Positions 21,882 to 33,848 of a stretch of 64,000 bases of DNA are shown one piece after another. The stretch is from Ophiura sarsii (Eukaryota > Echinodermata > Ophiuroidea > Amphilepidida > Ophiuridae), in NCBI GenBank assembly GCA_035610835.1, contig CM069446.1:73765062-73829061 (forward strand). Direction: 5' to 3'. The stretch's first letter is position 1. Every line of letters starts with the position of its first letter. The translations under genes were made by a program, and so were the position numbers. The notes beneath the pieces are model-generated. The model ran no database searches. It worked only from the letters and a program-made list of their open reading frames with translations, and was not told the DNA's origin.

Positions 21882-22421
21882 GAGGATCGCATTGGCGATA
21901 CAATAGGGATTTTGAAAACTTGAGACTAATAATTATAACTAACAACCATTATAACCACCCGGACATTGGCTCTATAAGTTGGTTTTTGTTTTAAACTGAG
22001 AGAAAAGTTGTCACGTCGGTAACCACCGAACAAAATGCACACAAGTTTGCCCTTGGGGAACCTTTTCAATTAGGGTTCAAAGTCGCAGAGTTATGTACCC
22101 GATGGCTTTCCATGCTAACGACTATTGAACTTGGATGTGCGTTGGTGTCCTATTCAAAATACACATTGAAAGTACAAACGACCCGTGATGTATGAATAAA
22201 GCCGGTATGGTCGGCCAAATCGTTAGCATTCATTCAGAAATTGATATCATTGAATTATTCTCATAGCTATGTCAAACCTTGGAATAAGTATTATTCCAAG
22301 GTCAAACAATGTGGTAAGTGTATTATATTGTTTGTTTTGTATAATAACATTAATATTAATTTACTAATAAATGTGAAAGCATTTATAATGTGCCATTCAT
22401 CTAGAAACAAGATGGAATAAA
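21882..22421. other. Non-coding; short palindrome at 22274-22298
   Basis: CCTTGGAATAA and TTATTCCAAGG form a small hairpin at about 22274-22298. No gene recognised. Confidence 0.4.
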
Positions 22422-23177
22422 TTGAGAGTATTTACGACAGTATTTAAAATGCTCAAGATCCTTAGATCATACGGTATCCCAGACGGCATTGTTAAAGCGA
22501 TTGACATAATGTACAGCAACACACAAGCGGTAGTTATATCACCAGATGGCGAAACTGATGCATTTGAAATTCTTGCAGGAGTGCTCCAGGGAGACACACT
22601 GGCACCATATCTGTTCATAATTGTCCTGGACTATGTCATGAGGATGTCAATTGGTGAAGACAAACACACGCTGGGCTTTACAGTAACACCCAGACGTAGC
22701 CGGAGACACCCTGCTAAAATCCTAACAGACCTAGACTTCGCAGACGACATTGCCTTGCTATCTGACACGCTTCAACAAGCCCAGAACTTACTCTCTCGTG
22801 TGGAAAGTGCTGCTACAACAGTCGGTCTCCAGATGAATGCAACAAAAACCAAATTCATGACCTACAACATCAAAGGCAATGCTACACTGAACACCATTGA
22901 TGGGAACCACCTAGATCAGGTCAATGACTTCCAGTACCTTGGTTCATGGGTAGACGAATCTGAAAGAGATTTTAAAATCCGCAAGGCCCTTGCCTGGAAA
23001 GCTTGCAACAAGATGCGCACCCTCTGGAAATCTAATCTGTCAGCCTCCTTGAAGATCAGAGAGAAAATCTATGCAGGGCTACCAAAAATATCAGAAATTG
23101 TTCAGCGTCGACGCCTCAATTTTGCTGCCCACTGTGTAAGAAGGCTGAATGAACCAGTGTCTCAACTAGTCTTGTGA
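22422..23177 (+). pseudogene. RTE-like LINE reverse transcriptase fragment 1
   Basis: A 251-residue open frame contains the middle and thumb of a LINE reverse transcriptase: GVLQGDTLAPYLF (motif B, about residue 52), DLDFADDIALLSD (catalytic motif C with FADD, about 103-115), GLQMNATKTKFMTY (motif D) and FQYLGSW (motif E). The endonuclease and the N-terminal half are absent (5' truncation). Near residue 220 the frame jumps from LKIREKIYAG to LPKISEIVQRRRLNFAAHC, suggesting an internal deletion of the segment that usually separates them. The catalytic aspartates survive. This is a non-LTR retrotransposon remnant of the RTE-like type. Confidence 0.85.
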
Positions 23178-23199
23178 ACAGTTATAAGGCATAATATTT

Positions 23200-24567
23200 T
23201 GATTGAAAATTCTGTAAAAATAAATGCAAAGCAGCAGGAGAATGGCCCACTGACTGGACACAGTCAGAGATCATCACCTTACCTAAGGTTCCAGGAACGC
23301 AAGACTCCGCATCAGTCTACTCTCTCATGCCTCTAAGGTGCTTTTGGAAGTCATCAGAAGCAGGATAGCACACTTAATAATGCCACAGATTGCTGAGGAA
23401 CAGTTTGGTTTCGTTTCAGGAAAAGGTACAACTGATGCCATCCTGACTCTACGCAACATCATAGAGAAAACAATCAAGCGACAAGACCAAGAGCTGTGGA
23501 TGATGTTTGTGGACTTCTCTAAAGCATTTGATACAATTAATCACACCGCCTTATGGAAATCACTAATTGAATTTGGCACACCAGAACACCTAGTCTGCTG
23601 GAGAAGCTGTATACCAAAGCTAGTGGAGTTATACGTTTAGCAGAAGGCCACACAGATCCGTTCCCCTTTGAGCAAGGAGTCCGTCAGGGTTGCATTGTAT
23701 CACCCCTACTATTTAATGCCTGTAGTGAAACCATCATGCGACAAGTAGAGGACAGGCTGGAAGACAGACCTGGCTGCACCATTGGCGGAAGGGAAATATG
23801 GAATCTTCGCTTTGCTGTTGACACTACACTTCTAGGACGTTCTAAACAGGAACTGGAAAGGCAAGCACAAGCACTAGAGAGATGCAGTCTCCAATTCGGC
23901 CTGCGTATAAACCCAGCCAAGACTCATGTCATGGTACGAGGTAACAAGCAGCCTATATTCCTAGACGGAGGTATGAAGTTCAGCAGGTGGATCGGTTCAA
24001 ATACCTTGGCTCAATGGTCGGGATGGATGGAGACTCCGCACCAGGAATACGAGTCGGACTGACAGTTGCCAGAGGCATCACTAGCCAACTGAATGGAATA
24101 TGGAAGGCTAAGCAAATAACCTTGAAACTCAAAAAGCAGCTGGTCCGGTCACTTGTGTGGAGTACGAGTACAGCGCTCTATGGCTCTGAAAGTTGGACAC
24201 TCAAGAAAGAGACAAGAGCCGTATCACAGCATTTGAAATGTGAGTATGGCGCAGAGTGCTACACATCAGCTGGACTGATAAAAAGTCAATCTCATGGGTA
24301 CGCAAGCAAATAGAGGTGAAAGAAAAAGAGGGACTGTTAGTCCAACTAAGGAAGGGGAAGCTTGCAAAGTATGGCCACTGGAAGCGACGTGCGGATAGCA
24401 TAGAAATAACTATTATTGAGGGAGAGGTAGAAGGGAAGGCTCTACCAGGACGCAGAAAAACTGCTTGGACAGACAACATCAGAGACTGGACAGACGGTGG
24501 ACTGGTAACAGCAAGAGTGAAAGCACGCAAGAGAATGCCGACGGTTTTTTTGAAGGACTATGGCTAA
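23200..24567 (+). pseudogene. RTE-like LINE reverse transcriptase fragment 2 (different family), inactive
   Basis: A second LINE follows in the same orientation. Pieces in shifting frames read WPTDWTQSEIITLPKVPG, then EEQFGFVSGKGTTDAILTLR and FVDFSKAFDTINH (motif A), GVRQGCIVSPLLFN (motif B), LRFAVDTTLLGRSK (motif C), GLRINPAKTHVMV (motif D), and a C-terminal RKTAWTDNIRDWT. Frameshifts lie near 23310, 23615, 23990 and 24240. Motif C reads FAVD where FADD/YADD is expected, so a catalytic Asp has become Val. It ends just before a CAG microsatellite; RTE elements often end in short tandem repeats. Confidence 0.85.
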
Positions 24568-24568
24568 A

Positions 24569-24587
24569 CAGCAGCAGCAGCAGCAGT
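24569..24587. repeat. (CAG)n microsatellite at LINE 3' end
   Basis: About six CAG units directly after the stop of the LINE frame; probably the element's own short-repeat tail. Confidence 0.7.
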
Positions 24588-24641
24588 AGCATTATGACCA
24601 GCGTATTTTTAGCGTAACACTATTTTAGCGGGAAAATCTTT

Positions 24642-24706
24642 CATAATCGACGTTTTGTTGTACAAAGAGGGCTGATTTTTCTGAATTATTACAGGACAGG
24701 TGTAAT
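24642..24706. repeat. Fragment of dispersed repeat shared with 7.3 and 29.9 kb
   Basis: 'aatcgacgttttgttgtac' and 'aaagagggctgatttttct' match the interior of the TTAA element at 7019-7424 and, inverted, 29865-29945. Confidence 0.7.
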
Positions 24707-26041
24707 ACACCTATCTAAAGACGCACTATACGACCCCGGGAGTGGTGGGTCACTTTACCGAGGTGCGTCAACTTCTCATGCACCATGACGCACCCTGTGT
24801 CAAAAAACGACGGACCATTGCCATCCAAATACACACCCTCAGTCAATTTTTGGACACACCATTGGTGGATTCTGACGGACCATGACGACGCACCCCGTCG
24901 TCAGATATTGTTGACTAAACTGGATAAAACACTATGACTACTGAAAATGAAACTACTTTTGATTCACGGGGGATCTGCCCTTATTAGATATTGTCAACCC
25001 TGGCCTTTGAATATAGACCCCGGACCGGGACCGGGATGGACGGAACCAAGAGGAGAACTTTTATATGCGCAATAATGATTATCATAAACGTCAGGATGAG
25101 GATGAAGCAATTTTGAAAACATTTCCCATTCTGCTTCGACCCGTTCAGTGGCGTAACCAGGAGGTGGGGTGGGGAAGGGGGAATCCTTCATCTCTTGTTA
25201 TTATACATGTAGGCTTGCGCCTATTTACAATAAACGGGAGGTAAGTATAAAATTGGGTTCTCGAAAGTGTATTTTAACCAAAATTGGGTTCTCGAAAGTG
25301 TATTTAAACATTTGAACTTCGGATTGGAAAGTACACCTTTAGCTCTATAAACCATCAAAGAATTTAAGGGGGCATTTAAAAATACCAAAAACATTTCTGA
25401 TTTAATCAATACCACCCATATACTTCGAGAAAAGCGGCACATACACGTATACCACTATTGTAATAAGTACCCCGGGGCTCCCCCACCCCGATGCCCCCCA
25501 AATGAAATTACAAACTCGATGTCAACCTTTGAATACTAAAACAAATAGTCAGATATGCCTCGCCCCCTGACCCCCACATGCAATGCCCTAAAGTTGACTA
25601 AATTTGCATGTACAACACGGGTGATTACGAGGGCTTCCCCCGGTAGTATAGTCTCGGGCCAAGACTGCTGTATACTCCATCCATCGGCTCGTAGGACGAT
25701 AGCAAGCGACTGCGCGGAGTCAACACAAGCGTGGTATCCGCCCCCCTGTATCCGCCACTGGACAGGGTGGAAAGCCCCGGCTCTCTCAGCTGGGCCTGGC
25801 CTCTAATTTATTAACCCTTAACACCATATTTGGCCTTATTTCCGGGGCGGCTGGGCTCTAATAGTGTTTTGTTTTGTTTTGTTCAAATCAAATGTCTCCA
25901 AGTTTTTTTTCTTTCTTTTAATACCCGACTTTTTTGTTGTATGATGTCCGTGTCCGTGAGCTTGATTGACAAATTCTGTGTGACCTTAAGTAAAAATTTG
26001 CCCCACTTGCTACAGATGGGTCTATTTTAAAATCCTTACAA
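24707..26041. other. Repeat-rich non-coding DNA
   Basis: No gene. Contains 'gacgcacc...gacggacca' words that recur at 26615-26690, and a 30-bp direct duplication ('aaattgggttctcgaaagtg' at about 25251 and 25281). Confidence 0.4.
25146..25760. mobile_element. Possible hAT-like element (CAGTGGCG ends)
   Basis: CAGTGGCGTAACCAGGAGG at the left and its partial inverse CCGCCACTG at the right bound 615 bp. The flanking 8-mers do not match well, and there is no transposase. Tentative. Confidence 0.35.
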
Positions 26042-26272
26042 ACGGGTATGTTTTCGCGAATTGCGAAAATTGGGTCTAGTTTTCCACACACAAAATCATA
26101 TAAATGGGTATATTTTCGCGAATGCGAAAATTTGGTCTATTTTCCAGATAATTTGCGAACGAGGTCTTTAGATGAAACAAAATTCTTAGAAATGGGTACC
26201 GTTTTCCCACAAATCACCCTTAGAAATGGGTATGTTTTTTATTTGGATCTCCTGCCGCACATCCCCGACCAA
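26042..26272. repeat. Degenerate repeat of about 60 bp
   Basis: About three to four units based on 'aatgggtatgttttcgcgaa' and 'gcgaaaattgggtctattt'. Diverged; not coding. Confidence 0.65.
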
Positions 26273-26694
26273 ATCTAATTATGGGGGCCTGTCCTCCTAC
26301 CTGTGTTGTTAGATTGTTCTGCGCTTGTGCGGAAGAGCGCAATCTGATCCCCTATCTTATACGTGACACTACTCTAAAAATGAAAGGTTCTCGGTCTACT
26401 GTCGGTTCCTTGTTTTTTTCGTTTGCCAAACTCTTGTATTGCAATTGGCGATGATCGAGTGATTTCAGGCATTTTAGAACATGCGGTATAAAAAATCGGA
26501 GTGATGTTTGCGGTATTAAAGTAGAGACTGGTTGGCGGTATCAAGGAGTTATGTGGTATAATAGGCCTATAGCGTATATTTAAAGGTCGTATTTTGTTGT
26601 TCGTAAACAGATGTACACTGTGACGCACCCATGTAAAGTGACGGACCTTGACACACCCTCCGTCATTTTTTTGACGGACCAAAGGCTGCCACTG

Positions 26695-27095
26695 ACGTAC
26701 CCTTACAGACCGTTCTCTGCTTTACAGACCGTTCTTTGCTTTACACCCAGACTGTTCTCAACATTTGACCTTTCCAAGACTATTACACAGACCTTTCTAC
26801 ATTCTAGACACCTTTCTCTAAATTACTGAGACCTTTCTCGATTCTAGACAACTTCCTCAAAATTACTGAGACCTTTCTCCATTCTAGACACCGTTCTCTA
26901 AATTACAGAGACCTTTCTCGATTCTAGACACCTTTCTCTAAATTACAGAGACCTTTCTACATTCTAGACACCTTTCTCTGAATTACTGAGACCTTTCTCC
27001 ATTTTCTAGTCACCTTTCTCTAAATTACTAAGACCTTTCTCCATTTTCTAGTCACCTTTCTCTAAATTACTGAGACCTTTCTCCATTTTAGACCA
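26695..27095. repeat. Minisatellite of about 44 bp, about 8 units
   Basis: Units read roughly gagacctttctccattctag then acacctttctctaaattact. Pyrimidine-rich strand bias. Confidence 0.88.
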
Positions 27096-27116
27096 TTTTG
27101 ACCCCTTTGGCCGCCC

Positions 27117-27170
27117 AAGACGGGTTTATTTTGCGAGGGCAGCTAAGCCCGAGCAAAATAAACCCGTCTT
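27117..27170. other. 18-bp-arm hairpin
   Basis: AAGACGGGTTTATTTTGC at 27117-27134 and its exact reverse complement at 27153-27170 flank an 18-nt loop, which itself has a GGGC/GCCC stem. Function unknown. Confidence 0.85.
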
Positions 27171-28594
27171 ACCGTTGTCGATTCAAGATAAACAACGACG
27201 AAGACCTTATTGAACCCCGTTCAACAACGACCAGACATATTTACATCATTCATATGTGAATAGCGTTTTGGATAATTAATGAAAACAAGTAAAAAAAACC
27301 GTGTTTTAATAGGCTTAATTTGACATAAAAAATAGCTGCTCTTTAAAAAACAAAAACAAATGTTTACGTTTTATTATAATTAGGCCCTTATTTGGACATC
27401 GTCCGTTCCCTGTAAATGGGCGAGGGAACTTCTGAATGGGCTGGCTTACAAAAGGTAAACATTAGAGAAGACAAGTTATTTCGCAAGTAATTGTTAAATT
27501 TAAAATATTTTGTAAATAACATTTTATTCACACACCACCTTTAACATTCAGAGAAAAATTAAATCAAGAATGCGTTTAATTTACAAAACACATTTTGATA
27601 TATGTTTACAGAATATTTGTATCAAGTAAACACACCCCTCCATTTCAATAGTGATACGGTCCAAATAGATCAGAGGGATGTCATTATACCGCGCGATGAT
27701 GCAAAATGGCGATCGTTCGGTCAAAAATTGTGGCTTTAGGAGTCAGCCGTGACATATGGCCCTCGCCAAAAATATTTTCCTCAGGGATATAGCTACATTT
27801 TGGTATATAAAGCTGTTTGCTAACTTTAAGGATTGCATGGCGAAATACATTTATACGCCGAAAAACGGGCGACAAAATGAACACATTTTGCGAACATTTT
27901 TTGTTTGTTTACAATTTTGCGTCGATGCATAAGGCATTATGGTTTCCAAATAAGGTTCGCCATCCTAGTTATTTGCATATGAACAGTGGGTTTATCTCAA
28001 ATCAACAACGCTTTGTTACTGTACTTAAGGTATGGAGGAGTTGTTGAATTTGGATTAAAGCATTTTTGTTTTCTTCTATATTATTTAAATGTAATATGAG
28101 CAGCTTTTCAGAACATGGGACAGATGCTGTTTTGTTTTGAATCTTAAATTAATACTTAATTAAATAACTGTTTCGAAATTTGATCAAAATTTGCTTAAAA
28201 TTGATGTGTTTTCAATCACAATTCTGATATTCATGATGATTTATATTCGCATATATTGGTATCATATTAAAGTAGACATCCTCATCTTTCATTTGGCACC
28301 AGTCATGATGAAATAACATGTTTAAAATAGAGATATCATGAAAAACAATATTCACGGTGAAAAACGGATTAAAATTACAGTTTTGGGCAAAATTTCATTA
28401 AAAATTTAGATGTAGAAATTGCCAACATCTAACATACAACATGCAGTAGCATACATAGATATGATCCTACACGGTTGAAATTGCTCTAACAAAAAATGCC
28501 GATGAGATATTTTCTGAGCATGTTTTTTTTATTACTGGCATGCTGTCTGATTAGTATGATTGATGATTGCCATGATTATAGCGAGGGTGTGTGT
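27171..28594. other. No recognisable gene
   Basis: AT-rich DNA. Short frames on both strands lack motifs. Confidence 0.35.
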
Positions 28595-28595
28595 A

Positions 28596-28617
28596 GGGGG
28601 GGGGGGGGGGGGGGGGG
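28596..28617. repeat. Poly-G run (22 G)
   Basis: Homopolymer after a GT-rich stretch; its length is likely unstable and error-prone in sequencing. Confidence 0.9.
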
Positions 28618-28749
28618 TGCGCGCGGCTGGTGGGGGGTGTGAATACGCGGACAAGTAGATGAGCAAGCGATGCAACGACTTTTCTTTCGCGTCATACACG
28701 GTATTCCACGACAGAACTTTTTTGAACACTAAAAAAATGACACTTTTCG

Positions 28750-29005
28750 TTAATTTGTGGAAAAAGTAAGTCGATGACCCCCACTTTTTATTTAAGAAAT
28801 AAAACGGACATATAGTTGGGCATCGATTTTTTTTAAATCCGGCATAACGTTTTAAGCTAGTTTTTTTGCTATGAAGCAAAACGTATAAAAAATCTGTATT
28901 TCCCATAGACCTCTGTGTTATTTTGCTCCAAAAAGTGTTTTTTAAAATGATTCTCGTGGAGGAAACGAAGTCGGTGACCCCTATTTTTTATTTTAGAAAT
29001 GGGTT
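28750..29005. repeat. Diverged direct repeat pair
   Basis: 'aagtcgatgacccccacttt' at about 28768 and 'aagtcggtgacccctatttt' at about 28967 are each followed by a T/A tract and 'agaaat'. Confidence 0.6.
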
Positions 29006-29010
29006 GCACA

Positions 29011-29860
29011 TCCAAAGAACTTTATTTATACACGATCTTAGCAACAACAACAAAATCAATAGGTTTTATTTGCGCCAAACAATTGTAAGGCAAAGATTCA
29101 GCATCATTCTGAAGCAAGAAGATTTAGGTTGGTTCGAGACCCATTATAATGTTAAATAGATCAACAAATAATGATTAAATAACCAAATAACAAAAACATG
29201 ATGAAAATAACATTATATTGAACTGTTAAAAATCGTTCTATACATGTCAAAAGAATATTATCTCAAAATAATAAACTATTCTGTTCGACTCAGCTTTTCG
29301 ACTCTGAATTTTTAGAACATGAATTATAAGTAATCCACCCTGTATAATAATATGAATGCTTTTGCACTTGCTGCAGACATCGTGACTGTGCGCCATCGGT
29401 TATTACCAATGTCATAATCAAGAGCCATGCAAATCTATTGTTACGGTACGGATGCTTCATCAAATTACAAGAGTATTGTATGAATAGGTTTTTTTTCTAT
29501 CTCTGCCTTTTAGACATGTTTCCTTAATTACAATTTCAAAGATGATGCACAATTGCAATGCAGGTATTCGTTTTGATTTCTCGTGGGTATCTACTGGGAT
29601 TCTTCTCTATCATTTTGATTAGTCATAACAATTGATGAAAATATTGCTACGTGCTTTTAAATCGTAGCCTTTGATGAAAAGGTATGTAATGTAAAATATT
29701 TTCTCTGACTTGCAGTGAACCATCGATTGGCCCATCAGAGCTCTCTGTATAGAGAGTTACCAGTTTGATGTTTAATCACCAGGTCATTAACTTTGTTTCA
29801 AGTTTCAAGTTTCATTTATTCACTAGTATATAGATAAATACAAAAATCACACATAAGCAA
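29011..29860. other. No recognisable gene
   Basis: AT-rich. A short 'tttcaagtttcaagtttca' repeat at about 29796 is the only pattern. Confidence 0.35.
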
Positions 29861-29861
29861 C

Positions 29862-30325
29862 ATAAGGATTAAGAAACATCAGCCCTTGTACAACAAAACG
29901 TCGATTCAAAGATGTTGGTAGAGCCGCAACCAGCATTTTACATGACATGGTTAAGGGTGGTATTCCATCATATCGAGTGCTTGGAGCACAGATGTCTTAA
30001 GTGCATTTTGTTCATTTTGCGTGAGATAAACGTGTTTGAAAACTAGAAACTCTGTGTCGGGCAATGGGGAATTTTAAGTTGCCATCCAATTTTCACCACC
30101 AAAAGATACATTTGCACTTTAGATTATATGTGTGCACTAACTCGAGAATGTCAAAGTGTTTTCATATTATGCAAAATCTCAAATTCATCAAAATGCACTT
30201 CGATATTCAAAACATTGTTTTAATCAAGTTTGCTTGGGTTTTTTTTATAGTAGAAACAACAATAATGGCAATTGTTAATGTTCAGCTTGAATTCTGAAGT
30301 AAATTAATTAAAATTTAAAAAAAAT
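29862..30325. repeat. Diverged copy of the 7.0-7.4 kb TTAA element
   Basis: Inverted relative to the copy at 7019-7424: 'ggattaagaaacatcagccc', 'aaaacgtcgattcaaagatg' and 'gtagagccgcaaccagcatt' at the left; 'gtagaaacaacaataatggc' and 'ttgaattctgaagtaaatt' at the right. The middle is unrelated. Confidence 0.7.
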
Positions 30326-32038
30326 CAACATAACATTGTGTCTATACCTTTGGAATTTTGTTCACGGATACGTTGGCAAATTCTGTTTGTGCCCTATGAT
30401 CTGAACGGCCAATAATTTTATGATGGCCCATTTCAGTGTGTGAAATTAGTAATGGCGAGCATAGCGAGCCTGAAGTTGTGTCATACTTATACATTATGGG
30501 TGGTTTTGTGAGTCTTTATAACCCTAACAAGTTAGAACATTCTGGGCAAAAACGTATAATCCAGTGAAACGTTCTACTTTTGTGAGCATAAGCTGAGATG
30601 AGGTGAAAAGCATGCAATGAATTACATTTTTTTAAATCATAAAATTGGATTTTGTAACATACAAAGAGTGAAAATAAACCGGGTCTGCGCGACAACTTAT
30701 TTTACTCGCACTCTAGTAAAATCACTCTAAAACCATGATTTTGAAGTAATTCGGAATCGTATTGCTCTGTAACTCAGAATATATTTATGATCTATGATCA
30801 AAAATGTAAATCAATAATGCTTATACAGAAATGTGAACCAGTGAATACTTGTGAGTCTTGGTTACAAATCCAAGAATTGTTATACGCACCTCCATGCATA
30901 CAATCATTCGTATTGTCACCAGTCAATAAATACCCCTTTAAGAAACATTGAAGAAACTTTGCAAGAAACATCAGACATTTCCGGGGACATTTCTTTGTAT
31001 GATCGACAACATTTGGTACACAATATCTTAACTACCTATAAGCACATGTGAATCATCAAAATATTGCTTCTATAGTAAGGTGTACTTGCTTGACTATGCC
31101 TACCACTATAATTTTCATGACAATCTCTGAAAATAATAGTATGCATGGACAACAACATAATTTCCCAAAGATATCAGTATTTCCTTTGTCCCTTTTAGAG
31201 GTTTTTTTTTTATTACGACCACCGCGAACTGTTTCTTGTACAGATCCTGTCTTTAAGTATTTGTCCACCAAGTTCCAAAATAGTCGACTTTGCAGGTGCG
31301 CCATTAACATTAAAATGTTCTCTGAACTTTTTTGAGTAAACTCGATTGATTTGGTTTCAGCGTACAGCCAAACAACCCGAATACGTTTATTTATGTTGTA
31401 ATGCATCCTGAAAATTAGTATTGAGCCTATTAATGTCGTGCACTCATGTAATGAGTGAATGTATTTTGTGATAGCCACGTGAATGGAGTATGAGGAATAT
31501 GCAGCTCCAGCACGTGTTTACAGCTACTATCAAAATAAGTGTTCTCTATCCAAATATATTTGGCTATATTAAAATAAAAAAATTGTCTCAAAGCTCCCGC
31601 GCGCGTTAGTTCATTGATGCGCATTAGAAAAAGAAGCATTTTTCAACAACAACAAAAAAACAAAAAAACACCCCATAATTTCATCGATTTTTCAGATTTT
31701 CATTGATCACATCATTTTAAAATGTTGACCAAAAGTGCCAAAAAGTGATTTTTTACCTTAACATTTAAAAACTAAAAAATGTTGTGTTTTAAAAAAAAAC
31801 ATTCCTAGAGAAGTGTATACAAGTTTGGTCGAAAACTGGAAACCATCATTATTTGTATATATGATCTAATTCGTCAAATTAAGGTAAATTAATCCTTGTC
31901 CTCCTGAAACGTTTTTGTAACACTGTTAACTAAATAACTAAATCCAAACCGAGATGCAGAATATGCTTATTTGGGTACCATGGTATAACTAGAGATCTCC
32001 TCTTTCCATACATACCAAAACAAGTACAAACATCTCAC
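30326..32038. other. Mostly featureless, with one MITE fragment
   Basis: 30695-30830 ('cactctaaaaccatgatttt', 'ggaatcgtattgctctgtaa') is a fragment of the MITE family at 50128-50378 and 55086-55466. The 140-codon minus-strand frame at 31056-31478 has no recognisable motif. Confidence 0.5.
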
Positions 32039-32039
32039 G

Positions 32040-32060
32040 CATGACGTCACATGACGTCAT
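32040..32060. promoter_or_regulatory. Two adjacent CRE-like palindromes
   Basis: TGACGTCA occurs at 32042-32049 and again at 32052-32059, 10 bp apart. TGACGTCA is the consensus CREB/ATF site. No gene start is evident nearby, so use is unproven. Confidence 0.45.
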
Positions 32061-32062
32061 TG

Positions 32063-32200
32063 TACATGGCCGACCTCAAAATCCCGTTGTATTCGTCTGT
32101 ACTGTATAGTGAAATATAGGCCAACATTGAAATGTTCGCCAAAAAAGTTCCAGGATTTAGGACCATACAATTAAGATATTTTTCAAAATGGCGATTTTTA
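32063..32200. repeat. Dispersed repeat shared with transporter spacers
   Basis: 'atggccgacctcaaaatccc', 'ttcgccaaaaaagttcca' and 'caattaagatatttttc' match 14191-14400 and 16591-16785. Confidence 0.7.
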
Positions 32201-32444
32201 AAAATTGTAAGTGACAACCCCCACCGCCAATACCAAAAAGACGACAACGCACGCCTTTGAGTGAAAAAGAACTAAGCTTGTATTAGCAGTCGACATGGCA
32301 GCTCTATGTGTTCGGACTATTTACATGACCGTGTGTCTTCATCACCATGTCTTGCTATATAGTGCATTCATGTCGTCCTTGCGGCTCTCTAGATTTTGTC
32401 TGTACGTGCTATGAGATATGACCTACACATACAATGTACTCACC

Positions 32445-32960
32445 GAGGGCAGGGTTGTATGCGTAAAAACAAAGGTACGCTGCCTTTCCATCACCGGCGA
32501 TACCCCCAGTTCTTTTGCCCACGTAATTTGCCCCGGATGGCCATATACCCCACACTATGCCCTTCAACGTATTTCCCACATCGAGAGGACCACTTCTACC
32601 TAGGATCATAAGTTGACCCCGCATGACCCTATACCCCAAACTACGCCCTTCAACGTATTTTCCACATTAAGAGGTCCACTTTCACCTATAATCATAATTT
32701 GACCCCGGTTTGACCCCATACCCCAAAGTAAACCCTTCAACGTATTTGCTACATCAAGAGATCCACTTCCACCTAAAATCATAATTTAACCCATACCCTA
32801 AATTATGCCCTTCAACGTATTTCCCACGTTAATAGGTCCACTTCCATCTAGGTTAATAATTTGACCTGGATGACTCCATCAGACCCGAAAACATGCCCTT
32901 GAAATAGTTCCCATACACATCAAGGGGTCTACTTCCACCTAGGTTAATAATTTGGCCCGT
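32445..32960. repeat. Degenerate tandem repeat of about 85-100 bp
   Basis: About six units based on 'cccttcaacgtatttcccac', 'gaggtccacttccaccta' and 'atcataatttgaccc'. Confidence 0.85.
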
Positions 32961-33114
32961 GCCCGCGCCGATTACAATTAGCCTTTACCGCATTCGGTTG
33001 ATACCGTTAACCCCGTATCCATACTTGGCCTTGAATATACGTGAACGAGCATGTTCGGCATCGTCTAATAAAAGTTCTAATATACCAACTCTCGGTGTTT
33101 ACTGTAATCATTTA

Positions 33115-33480
33115 GGGGCGATATCCAAACTCTACAGTGATTTTAAAGCATTTTTCTAGCGATTTTACAACGATATTCCAACGGTATTTCGTTCTATTGT
33201 TAAAAGCATCGGAAAAAGATCGGTAATATAATATAATATAGTATTTCTTAAAGAATATAACACAACCTTCCTTGCGCCTTTGATCTGTCTGCTTCACTAA
33301 TGCAGCCATCGCGAGTACTACAATAGTTATATTGTTAACGCCAGATAAGTAGAGAGGTTTCTAGTTAATCACCAATCTTTTTCCGATGCTTTTAACAATA
33401 GAACGAAATACCGTTGGAATATCGTTGTAAAATCGCTAGAAAAATGCTTTAAAATCACTGTAGAGTTTGGATATCGCCCC
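33115..33480. mobile_element. TTA-flanked foldback MITE, 366 bp
   Basis: The ends GGGGCGATATCCAAACTCTA and inverted copy are flanked by TTA at 33112-33114 and 33481-33483. Arms of about 115 bp are nearly perfect (for example 'aacgatattccaacggtatt' and its complement). Harbinger-like by target site and G-rich ends. Confidence 0.85.
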
Positions 33481-33848
33481 TTAGGGGGTTGGTGGTCGTG
33501 ATGACGGTAATACAAGTTCAAACGGAATACAGCTAACGACAGTAACGTAGATAATGTAGGTTCACTTTCATCGTAGAAAAGACTGAGAGCGTTGTATATA
33601 TATAGTGAAAGAGACGGAAAGGGATTAATTTTACAACATCTCCTTTATTTCTACTCCTACACTTCAAGCTAAAAGCTAAATATATAAGTATTTGTTTGAG
33701 TCACACCCTACGCATCATTCAAGCTGGCGTTTTAGTTTATTTATTATGAGCTGTTGATTTTGAAGCTTTAACGCTTTCCACACGGCAAGTATATATTATA
33801 CAAACTATACAAACCATATACAGATTTTTCCGAAACCTTTCCTAACTT

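Noticed and set aside
24201..24530. 109-codon minus-strand frame
   Set aside because: Antisense shadow of the LINE C-terminal coding region on the plus strand.
25146..25760. Confident hAT transposon
   Set aside because: Only short matching ends; the flanking 8-mers do not agree and there is no coding capacity, so kept only as tentative.
28532..28906. 124-codon minus-strand frame ending in a Pro-rich run
   Set aside because: The Pro run is the poly-G tract; the rest has no motif.
31056..31478. 140-codon minus-strand frame
   Set aside because: No recognisable domain, AT-rich composition and no flanking splice or start context; probably chance.
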